IMG/VR virus record: IMGVR_UViG_3300020182_000220
Coordinates: 1-21,081 of that record
Strand: one strand, 5' to 3'
DNA length: 21,081 nucleotides
Source of the DNA: a virus
Part shown: piece by piece, positions 15,384 to 21,081 of the stretch
Numbering within the stretch: the first letter of the stretch is position 1
Layout of the letters: every line of letters begins with the position of its first letter
Translations under genes and position numbers: made by a program
Notes under the pieces: generated by a model
What the model was told of the DNA's origin: nothing
What the model saw: the letters and a program-made list of their open reading frames with translations, nothing else
Database searches by the model: none

Positions 15384-15408
15384 CATTTGTATAAAAATGC
15401 TTTAATAT
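15380..15408 (+). promoter_or_regulatory. Class A (sigma70-like) promoter for the outer-membrane protein gene
   Basis: TTGACA (15380-15385), 17-bp spacer, TAATAT (15403-15408), one of the two strongest promoters in the window. The predicted start near 15415 gives a leader of about 10 nt before the ATG at 15425. It rules out the in-frame GTG at 15410, which would lie before the transcript. The -35 box contains the hsp20 stop codon. Confidence 0.8.
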
Positions 15409-15424
15409 AGTGCTCTTTAATATT

Positions 15425-16075
15425 ATGAAGAAAACAAAATTAATTATTACCGCCCTTTTAGGGTTTTTTATTAACGCAGCCTTAGCTGAAAACACAGCAA
15501 GTATTGGATACTCATCCGATTATTTCTACAGAGGCTCTCAACAATCTCAAGAAGCAGTTCAAGCTGCAATTGGTTTTGAGCAAAACGTCGCCGGCTTAAA
15601 CGCCTCCCTTGGATTGTTCACAAACCAGTCTGTTGATTCGAGCGCCGATAGCTATATCGTTTCCGCTGGGGTTACCGAGTCCTTTTTGGACGGATTATTG
15701 GAAGCTTACGTCGGATTTAACCATGTCGAAAATGTTCCAGGGGCCGCTTTTTCGGAAGTGCAGACTTTAGTCTCTGTTGATTGTTTGCTTAATCCAACCT
15801 TATCTGCGTATAGAAATCTCGATGATTCTCTTTATACATTTGAGCTGTCCGCCTCTCATGATGTTGAGCTTGGTTTTGCTGATTTAGGCCTAGGAGCCTT
15901 AGTTGGCAATACGGATGTTTCAAATACTGATTCCAGAACTTACTATTCTGTTGGAGCTGGTATTAGCAAAGATTTAAGCAAGTCTGCCTCCGCTTCTTTG
16001 TCTGTCGATTATGTCGATGCAGATGACATCGAAAGAGAATTTGTATTCGCTACAGCGTTAACGCTCCAATTCTAA
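15425..16075 (+). CDS. Outer-membrane beta-barrel protein, Gcw_chp/TIGR02001-like
   Basis: A 216-aa secreted protein. The start is taken at the ATG at 15425 because it begins a perfect Sec signal peptide (MKKTKLIITALLGFFINAALA, cleavage after ALA near residue 21). The mature protein is all-beta, with alternating strands and a C-terminal ALTLQF ending in Phe, the BAM signal of outer-membrane proteins. The first strands (ASIGYSSDYFYRGSQQSQEA) match the opening of the Gcw_chp/TIGR02001 family, which is usually a chromosomal proteobacterial gene. A single Cys is present in the mature part. Phage-encoded outer-membrane proteins can block or alter receptors and give superinfection exclusion; that role is inferred. 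It lies under a strong early-type promoter and 19 bp before the small membrane protein gene. Confidence 0.72.
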   Translation: MKKTKLIITALLGFFINAALAENTASIGYSSDYFYRGSQQSQEAVQAAIGFEQNVAGLNASLGLFTNQSVDSSADSYIVSAGVTESFLDGLLEAYVGFNHVENVPGAAFSEVQTLVSVDCLLNPTLSAYRNLDDSLYTFELSASHDVELGFADLGLGALVGNTDVSNTDSRTYYSVGAGISKDLSKSASASLSVDYVDADDIEREFVFATALTLQF

Positions 16076-16094
16076 TTAACCCCCAATATAATAT

Positions 16095-16334
16095 ATGAAA
16101 AATACAATCGATACGATTAAATCATATGCAGGAGGCGTCACAAGCGTTCTTTTGTCAATAATCGGCCTTTTGGTCGTAGCTCAAGTCGTCTTTGGCGAAG
16201 GAGCTCCTATTAACGTAATCGGCAATCTTCAAGATGTCGTAACTGGATTCGTCGGACAGGGAGCTTCCTTAGCGGGAATTATCACCTTACTATTATTAGT
16301 AGCTCTACTAAGACCAAGTCCCGATAAAGGCTAG
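16095..16334 (+). CDS. Small membrane protein, holin-like
   Basis: A 79-aa protein with two membrane segments: residues 15-35 (VTSVLLSIIGLLVVAQVVFG) and 55-74 (GASLAGIITLLLLVALLRPS), separated by a short amphipathic loop (INVIGNLQDVVTGF). The N-terminus is weakly charged and the C-terminus ends RPSPDKG. Size and layout fit a class II holin or another small inner-membrane protein; no endolysin gene is nearby, so a lysis role is unproven. A pilin- or coat-like small membrane protein is an alternative. It may be cotranscribed with the outer-membrane gene. A CCCCAATATAAT stretch upstream resembles the A/T-rich half of the class B element but lacks GTGTA. A terminator follows 25 bp after the stop. 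Confidence 0.55.
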   Translation: MKNTIDTIKSYAGGVTSVLLSIIGLLVVAQVVFGEGAPINVIGNLQDVVTGFVGQGASLAGIITLLLLVALLRPSPDKG

Positions 16335-16359
16335 TAAATAATCTACCCCAAAAACAATC

Positions 16360-16383
16360 AAGCCGCTTTCGAGCGGCTTTTTT
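16360..16383 (+). terminator. Rho-independent terminator with UUCG loop
   Basis: AAGCCGCT (16360-16367), loop TTCG, AGCGGCTT (16372-16379), followed by a T-run ending at 16383. It closes the outer-membrane/small membrane protein unit. The rest of 16384-16468 holds no gene; a GTGTA at 16412 has no start codon at the right distance. Confidence 0.92.
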
Positions 16384-16468
16384 GTGCGCCATAACCCTTG
16401 TCCAATTTATTGTGTATTTTATATTCCACCATCTTCAGAAAAAGTTGTTTACAGCGGTTAGTTTTAAA

Positions 16469-16497
16469 TTGACATATGCTCATTAAAGTGGTATCAT
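16469..16497 (+). promoter_or_regulatory. Class A (sigma70-like) promoter for nrdA
   Basis: TTGACA (16469-16474), 17-bp spacer, TATCAT (16492-16497). The predicted start near 16504 gives a leader of about 7 nt before the ATG at 16511, too short for a Shine-Dalgarno sequence. Confidence 0.8.
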
Positions 16498-16510
16498 TAT
16501 AAAATCAAAT

Positions 16511-18946
16511 ATGAACATAAACGTAAAAAAACGAAACGGTAGACTACAGCCTTTTTTGGTAGAAAAAATCAACGCGAACGTAGAGCGAGCGTGCGAGGGA
16601 ATCGAAGATACCTCCGTTAGCGAAGTTCTTTTGGATGCGCAATTACAGCTATTCGACAAAATAACAACGAGCGAAATAGATATGGCTCTCACGCTTTCCG
16701 CCAGAGAAAAGATAGAAAAAGAACCAAATTATAGTTTTGTCGCTGCGAGATTATTGTTGAATACTGTATACAAAGAAGTATTCAAAGAAGGGGTTGACTC
16801 AGATACATTTAAACTTCAATACAGAAAAAGCTTTATACAAAATATAAAAAAGTTAGTTAAGCTAGAAAAACTCAACCCCAAGATGCTTGAGTTTGACCTT
16901 TCAAAGCTATCTGAAGCGTTAAGAATCAGAAGAGATGAATCCTTCAAATACTTAGGCATTCAAATCTTAACTGATAGATACTTTATTAGGCACGACGATA
17001 AAATTATGGAAGCTCCACAATGCTTTTGGATGAGGGTTGCAATGGGACTATCCTTGAACGAAGAAAACAAAGAAGAAAGCGCAATAAAAATATACGATAT
17101 GTTTAGCCAGTTTTTATATACCTCTTCTACCCCGACTCTATTCAATAGCGGCACCACTCATTCTCAATTAAGCTCTTGTTACCTCAATACCTTTGATGAC
17201 AGTATAGATGGCATTTTTGATGGCGCATGGCAAGAAGCTCGAAAATCAAAATTTGCAGGAGGATTAGGGTTTGACGTAACACCCTTTAGATCTTCAGGCT
17301 CCCACATTAAAGGCACGAATGGCATATCTGGAGGCTTAATACCTTGGCTTAAAATTTATAACGATCTTCTTGTGGCGGTAAATCAAGGGGGAAAAAGGCC
17401 TGGAGCAGGATGCGCCTATCTCGAGCCCTGGCATTTAGACTACGAAGACTTCCTTAATTTAAGAAGGAATACTGGAGATGACCGCTTGCGGTGTCACGAT
17501 ATGAACACTGCCTCTTGGATTCCTGATGAGTTCATGCGCAGAGTTCAGTCTGAAGACGCTTGGTATTTCTTTGATCCGAAGGAGACTAAAGACGAAGAAG
17601 GTAAAACTCTTCACGATTGCTTCGGCAAGGAATTTGACAAGCGATACTCTGATTTATGCCGAGACGCAGAAGAAGGTTTGATTAAAAACTATCGCGTGAC
17701 CCCAGCAAAAGAACTTTGGAAAAAGATGCTTAAAGTCTTATTTGAAACCTCTCACCCATGGAATACATTCAAAGACCCCTGCAATATACGCTATACAAAT
17801 CAACACGAAGGAGTGGTTCATAGCAGCAATCTTTGCACAGAAATCACCCTTCACACAAAAGCTTCGAAGTACGACAAAGGTGAAAAAACAGAAATAGGCG
17901 AAACAGCGGTCTGTAATCTCGGATCAATCAATATTCTTAATCATATGAATGAAGATGATACAATTGATTACGGCAAATTAAAGAATACAATTCACACAGC
18001 AATTAGGGCCCTAGACAACGTGATAGATTTAAACTTCTACCCAACAAAAGAAGCTAGCAATTCTAATTTGAAAAATAGACCTATTGGTCTAGGAATGATG
18101 GCCTTGCACGATGTACTGCATCGAATGAATATAAATATCGACAGCGATGAAGCTGTTAAGTTTAATGATAAATTGTTCGAGTTTTATTCTTATCACTCTA
18201 TTCTTGCCAGCTCTCATCTCGCCAAAGAAAAAGGGTCTTATAAAACATATAAAGGGTCTCTATGGAGTCAAGATAAGCTACCGATCGATTCTTACGCAGA
18301 TCTAATGAAATATAAAGGCAAGAAAACAAACCTTGAGTCCTTATTAGATTGGAGCGAGGTTAGAGAACACATTGCCGAGCATGGCATGAGAAACTCAAAT
18401 GTGATGGCCATTGCCCCTACGGCAACCATTGGATACATAAACGGAGTAGAACAAAGCGTTGAACCAAACTTCTCTGTGCTATTTGTTTACGAAAATAAGA
18501 GCGGTAATTTTTACATAACTAATCAGCATTTCATAAATGACATGAAAAAAGAAGGGATATGGAACGCTAATGTTGCAAAGCTAGTTAAGGACGCTGACGG
18601 AGATTTGTCTGTATTAAACGGAGATATCCCTGAGTGGATAAAGCTAAAATACAAAACAGCATTCGATAGAGATATGTTCAAATTGATAGAGTGTAATGCA
18701 ATTAGGCAAAAATGGATAGATCAAGCTGTAAGTTTTAATTTATATAATAAAGGCACATCCTTAAAATACTTAAATGATGTTTATATGTCTTGCTGGGAAG
18801 CTGGATTAAAAACAACTTACTACCTAAGAAATAGAGCTGCATCTAAAGTTGAAAAATCAACATCAGAATCAGACAAGACAGAAGAAGGGTCAGCTTGCAG
18901 TATTGAGGCTATGAAAAATGGAGAAACGTGCGAGAGTTGTCAATAA
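16511..18946 (+). CDS. nrdA: Ribonucleotide reductase, class I large (alpha) subunit
   Basis: An 811-aa NrdA that reduces ribonucleotides to deoxyribonucleotides for phage DNA synthesis. The N-terminus (NVKKRNGRLQPFLVEKIN) is an ATP-cone domain for allosteric control. STPTLFNSGTTHSQLSSCYL gives the redox Cys C223, SSNLCTEI gives N440, C442 (thiyl radical) and E444, AVCNLGSINI gives C468, the second redox Cys. RPIGLGMMALHDVL, APTATIGYINGVEQS and KTTYYLR (Y770-Y771, radical relay) are typical, and the C-terminal CESC (C807, C810) is the thioredoxin-type relay. All catalytic residues are present. It has its own class A promoter, and the gap to nrdB is 51 bp. Arginine codons are mixed, roughly 11 CGN to 22 AGR, between the core and the imported genes. 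Confidence 0.95.
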   Translation: MNINVKKRNGRLQPFLVEKINANVERACEGIEDTSVSEVLLDAQLQLFDKITTSEIDMALTLSAREKIEKEPNYSFVAARLLLNTVYKEVFKEGVDSDTFKLQYRKSFIQNIKKLVKLEKLNPKMLEFDLSKLSEALRIRRDESFKYLGIQILTDRYFIRHDDKIMEAPQCFWMRVAMGLSLNEENKEESAIKIYDMFSQFLYTSSTPTLFNSGTTHSQLSSCYLNTFDDSIDGIFDGAWQEARKSKFAGGLGFDVTPFRSSGSHIKGTNGISGGLIPWLKIYNDLLVAVNQGGKRPGAGCAYLEPWHLDYEDFLNLRRNTGDDRLRCHDMNTASWIPDEFMRRVQSEDAWYFFDPKETKDEEGKTLHDCFGKEFDKRYSDLCRDAEEGLIKNYRVTPAKELWKKMLKVLFETSHPWNTFKDPCNIRYTNQHEGVVHSSNLCTEITLHTKASKYDKGEKTEIGETAVCNLGSINILNHMNEDDTIDYGKLKNTIHTAIRALDNVIDLNFYPTKEASNSNLKNRPIGLGMMALHDVLHRMNINIDSDEAVKFNDKLFEFYSYHSILASSHLAKEKGSYKTYKGSLWSQDKLPIDSYADLMKYKGKKTNLESLLDWSEVREHIAEHGMRNSNVMAIAPTATIGYINGVEQSVEPNFSVLFVYENKSGNFYITNQHFINDMKKEGIWNANVAKLVKDADGDLSVLNGDIPEWIKLKYKTAFDRDMFKLIECNAIRQKWIDQAVSFNLYNKGTSLKYLNDVYMSCWEAGLKTTYYLRNRAASKVEKSTSESDKTEEGSACSIEAMKNGETCESCQ

Positions 18947-18962
18947 TTGATCTTTTTTAAGG

Positions 18963-18991
18963 TTGACTTCGTTATTAATATATGATATATT
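18963..18991 (+). promoter_or_regulatory. Class A (sigma70-like) promoter for nrdB
   Basis: TTGACT (18963-18968), 17-bp spacer, TATATT (18986-18991). Exactly 6 bp separate the -10 box from the ATG at 18998, so the transcript should begin on the start codon. A TATAAT at 18991-18996 overlaps but has a 22-bp spacer. nrdB therefore has a promoter independent of nrdA. Confidence 0.72.
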
Positions 18992-18997
18992 ATAATT

Positions 18998-20011
18998 ATG
19001 CAAGATAAAACAGGAAAACTATTAACTGAAGATGTGGCGGGCGTAAATAGAATATTACCCCATAAGCATAAATACGCATGGGATTTATTCTTAAAAAGCT
19101 GCGCAAACAATTGGATGCCAACAGAAATCTCAATGCAGGCTGACATTAAACAATGGAAAAACAATGAAATTACAGAAGATGAAAAATTACTTGTTAAGCG
19201 CTGCCTTGGGTTCTTTGCTGGATCTGAGTCTTTGGTTGGTAATAATCTTTTGTTATCTGCCTTTCGCTATGTTACGGACGCTGAGTGCCGTCAGTACATC
19301 CTTCGTCAAGCGTTTGAAGAAAGCCTTCACAACCTCACGGTAGTTTATATTTGCGATAGCCTTGATCTTGACATAGAAGAGGTTTTTAACGCTTATGAAA
19401 CGATCCCCAGTATAAAAGCCAAGGATGATTTCTTGATGCAAATAACTAATGATATTAGTGCTCAAGATTTTGACGCAAACTCAATAAAGGGCAAGCAAGA
19501 AATATTAAGAAACTTCTTAACATACTGGATAGTGTGCGAAGGAACATTCTTTTTTAGCGGCTTCGCAATGCTTCTTGCGTTAGGCAGGCAAAACAAACTG
19601 CAAGGCGTTTCAGACCAAATCAAGTATACGCTAAGAGACGAAAGTTCTCACATAGCGTTTGGTACTTACTTGATCAATACAATCATAGAGCAAGAGCCAG
19701 GAATCTGGACAAAAGAAATGCAAAACGAATTTGTTGAGCATATGAAAAAAGCCGTAGAGCTGGAAATAGCTTATGCCCACGACGTTCTTCCGACTGGCAT
19801 TCTAGGTTTGAACGCAGATATGTTTGTTGATTACATGCACTATATTGGTAATCGCAGGCTAGAAGCAATAGGCTTGGACTATAGATTTCCAAGTGACAAA
19901 AACCCATTTCCCTGGCTAGGAGAAGTGGTCGATGTTCAAGCAATGGGAAACTTCTTCGAGAGGAGAGTTAGGGAGTATCAACAAAGCGGATCTCTTGAGG
20001 ACGACTTCTAA
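18998..20011 (+). CDS. nrdB: Ribonucleotide reductase, class Ic-type small (beta) subunit
   Basis: A 337-aa R2 subunit that makes the oxidant for NrdA. Metal ligands are E77 (in FFAGSESLVGNN), E108 and H111 (in FEESLHNLT), E181 (in CEGTFF) and E215 and H218 (in RDESSHIAFG). The first ligand is Glu, not Asp, and the radical-tyrosine site (four residues after H111) is V115. This is the class Ic pattern: all seven positions sit at a constant offset of 12 from the Chlamydia trachomatis R2c residues E89, E120, H123, F127, E193, E227 and H230, and W39 and Y210 align likewise with its relay residues W51 and Y222. A Mn/Fe cofactor without a tyrosyl radical is therefore expected. The tail ends SLEDDF, the usual R1-binding peptide. 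Confidence 0.93.
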   Translation: MQDKTGKLLTEDVAGVNRILPHKHKYAWDLFLKSCANNWMPTEISMQADIKQWKNNEITEDEKLLVKRCLGFFAGSESLVGNNLLLSAFRYVTDAECRQYILRQAFEESLHNLTVVYICDSLDLDIEEVFNAYETIPSIKAKDDFLMQITNDISAQDFDANSIKGKQEILRNFLTYWIVCEGTFFFSGFAMLLALGRQNKLQGVSDQIKYTLRDESSHIAFGTYLINTIIEQEPGIWTKEMQNEFVEHMKKAVELEIAYAHDVLPTGILGLNADMFVDYMHYIGNRRLEAIGLDYRFPSDKNPFPWLGEVVDVQAMGNFFERRVREYQQSGSLEDDF

Positions 20012-20029
20012 TGTAAAAGTTTTAATTTG

Positions 20030-20038
20030 GTGTAAATA
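20030..20038 (+). promoter_or_regulatory. Class B (T4-late-like) promoter for the 33-aa gene and DUF1501
   Basis: GTGTAAATA begins exactly 14 bp before the ATG at 20044. TGTAAATA is one base from the T4 late promoter and lies at minus 13 to minus 6 if transcription starts on the ATG. It predicts late expression for both genes. Confidence 0.6.
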
Positions 20039-20043
20039 GTATT

Positions 20044-20145
20044 ATGAATAAGTTAATAATTATTACACTTTTATCAATACTTTCATCAATATCATCTTTC
20101 TCTTCAATCAATAGAGATTTTTACTCAAAGAGTAAGATAAAATGA
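20044..20145 (+). CDS. 33-aa hydrophobic peptide
   Basis: A very short frame: MNKLIIITLLSILSSISSFS, then SINRDFYSKSKIK. The first 20 residues look like a signal peptide or one membrane segment, with a positive charge at each end. No family is recognised. Support for it being real: a class B promoter exactly 14 bp upstream, and an ATGA overlap (20142-20145) with the DUF1501 start, the same junction used by other genes here. It may act mainly as a leader for translational coupling of DUF1501, or it could be a small membrane or lysis peptide; nothing in the sequence decides this. Confidence 0.5.
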   Translation: MNKLIIITLLSILSSISSFSSINRDFYSKSKIK

Positions 20146-21081
20146 AAACAGATATTAAAAAATTAGACGAATTAAAAAGAAGAGAGTTTATTACAAGCGC
20201 GGCAAAGGCATGTCTCGGAGTTGGGCTCCTGCCAATGGCTGGTTCTTATATCCATAACAGCGCTGAAGCTTTTACTACTGGCCCTAGGCCCGCTACCGCC
20301 CGTTATGTTATTTACTTAAATATGAGTGGGGCGATGTCTCATCTCGATACATTTGGAACAAACCCAGATGTGCCAGAGATACAAGGGCCAACAAAATCTA
20401 TTCCGACTTCTGCTGATGGGGTTATTCTTTCTGAGAATCTTCCGTTAACCGCAAAACATATGCATAATGCTGCAATCATTCGAACAATGTCAACAAGTCA
20501 AGGGGCTCACGAACAAGCGAGTTACTTGATGCATACAAGCTATTTAAAGCGAGGCACGATTGCTCACCCTACATTCGGAAGTTGGGTGTCAAAACTTTCG
20601 GGATCGATAAATAGCACCATCCCGTCAAATGTGCAAATCGGATCTAATCCAGCAGGAGCTGGATTTCTTGAGTCTAAATTTGGACCCCTCCCAATAGGTA
20701 ATCCAAGCAGTGGCTTGGCAAACAGTAAGCTTGCAGACTATATTGATCAAAATCGATTTGGGGGCCGTTTATCTATGGCTCAAAAAATGAACTCCTCTTA
20801 CCTTAACCAATATGATCAGAAGCAGGTTCGAGCTTACTCTGATCTTTATAAAGACGCGGTCAAACTCATGCGAAGCGAGGACTTAAAAGCTTTTGATATA
20901 ACTCTTGAGCCAGAGTCAATGCATGAACTTTACGGAAAAACCAATTTCGGGCAAGGCTGCTTGCTTGCTCGCCGCTTAATAGAAAATCAAGTTCGTTATG
21001 TGGAGGTTAGTCGAGGAGGGTGGGACACCCACGATAATAACTTTGAATCCGTTGCGGACAATTGCGCAGACATTGATAAAG
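20142..21081 (+). CDS. DUF1501 family Tat-exported protein, 3' end outside window
   Basis: The first 313 residues of a longer protein. Residues 14-40 (KRREFITSAAKACLGVG) are a twin-arginine signal peptide, as usual in this family. Then RYVIYLNMSGAMSHLDTFGT, a position where family members have a SGGxSHxDTFD motif, an HEQASYLMHT segment, and GCLLARRLIENQVRYVEV with GGWDTHDNN, all hallmarks of DUF1501, a relative of the alkaline phosphatase/sulfatase fold common in Planctomycetota, Verrucomicrobiota and some Proteobacteria. Its function is unknown; secretion to the periplasm or cell surface is expected. About 10 CGN to 3 AGR arginine codons set it apart from the phage core. It is coupled by ATGA to a 33-aa gene under a late-type promoter. 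Such a gene is unexpected in a lytic phage. Confidence 0.82.
   Translation, partial: MKTDIKKLDELKRREFITSAAKACLGVGLLPMAGSYIHNSAEAFTTGPRPATARYVIYLNMSGAMSHLDTFGTNPDVPEIQGPTKSIPTSADGVILSENLPLTAKHMHNAAIIRTMSTSQGAHEQASYLMHTSYLKRGTIAHPTFGSWVSKLSGSINSTIPSNVQIGSNPAGAGFLESKFGPLPIGNPSSGLANSKLADYIDQNRFGGRLSMAQKMNSSYLNQYDQKQVRAYSDLYKDAVKLMRSEDLKAFDITLEPESMHELYGKTNFGQGCLLARRLIENQVRYVEVSRGGWDTHDNNFESVADNCADIDK

Noticed and set aside
15410-15424. GTG start for the outer-membrane protein gene
   Set aside because: It lies 1 bp after the -10 box, before the expected transcription start, and would place extra residues ahead of a perfect signal peptide starting at 15425.
16081-16094. CCCCAATATAAT before the small membrane protein as a class B promoter
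   Set aside because: The A/T-rich half resembles the element but GTGTA is missing. The gene can be read from the outer-membrane gene's promoter.
16412-16420. GTGTATTTT as a seventh class B element
   Set aside because: There is no start codon 14-18 bp downstream and no reading frame follows; the five-base core occurs elsewhere by chance, for example inside the helicase gene near 9120.
1-21081. CRISPR array, insertion sequence or attachment site
   Set aside because: No regularly spaced direct repeats, transposase, integrase or tRNA-adjacent repeats were seen on either strand.

Overview
The window looks like part of the genome of a lytic tailed dsDNA phage, probably a deep-branching, marine-type relative of the T4-like myoviruses. 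It encodes a portal protein, a T4-type replication and recombination set (UvsX/RecA recombinase, DnaB/gp41-type helicase, TOPRIM primase, two PD-(D/E)XK nucleases), ribonucleotide reductase, Hsp20 and several cargo genes. Genes are packed with short overlaps, AT content is high, and no integrase or rRNA/tRNA gene was seen. The host is not fixed by the sequence. A secreted DUF1501 protein, a LamG-like protein and an outer-membrane-type protein point to a diderm host with a Tat system; the DUF1501 gene leans weakly towards the Verrucomicrobiota/Planctomycetota side.

Layout. 1-683 (+) encodes a J-domain-like protein. It converges on a minus-strand virion operon: portal (3220-1232) followed by a small structural protein (1228-686). 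A 92-bp divergent control region (3221-3312) separates the portal from a plus-strand run: a 58-aa protein, a LamG-like protein and a large membrane/coiled-coil protein, ending at 6498. Next comes DNA metabolism: a 110-aa protein, UvsX and a Vsr/DUF559-like nuclease (6530-8361), a 93-aa protein (8379-8660), then helicase, primase, RecB-like nuclease, Nudix hydrolase and GDP-mannose 4,6-dehydratase (8692-13737). A 349-aa phage protein (13767-14816) ends at a strong terminator. Hsp20, an outer-membrane beta-barrel protein and a small membrane protein follow, with a second terminator at 16360-16383. The last part holds nrdA, nrdB, a 33-aa peptide gene and a DUF1501 gene that runs off the window.

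Control. Two promoter types recur. Class A is sigma70-like, TTGAC(A/T)-17-TAnnnT, five copies all with an exact 17-bp spacer, in front of DNA-metabolism genes, nrdA, nrdB and the outer-membrane gene. Class B is GTGTA followed by A/T-rich bases, six copies, 14-18 bp before the start codon of virion-like or unknown genes; its best copies contain TGTAAATA, one base from the T4 late promoter TATAAATA. In three class A and four class B cases the expected transcription start falls on the first base of the start codon, and Shine-Dalgarno sequences are almost absent, so leaderless translation is predicted. In three places the -35 box TTGAC(A/T) contains the TGA stop codon of the gene before it.

Most notable biology: NrdB has the residue pattern of a class Ic (Mn/Fe, tyrosyl-radical-free) R2 with Val at the radical site. 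The gmd/349-aa pair and the DUF1501 gene have CGN-rich arginine codons, unlike the AGA/AGG-rich core, suggesting acquisition. DUF1501 sits behind a class B (late) promoter, with a 33-aa peptide gene joined to it by ATGA.
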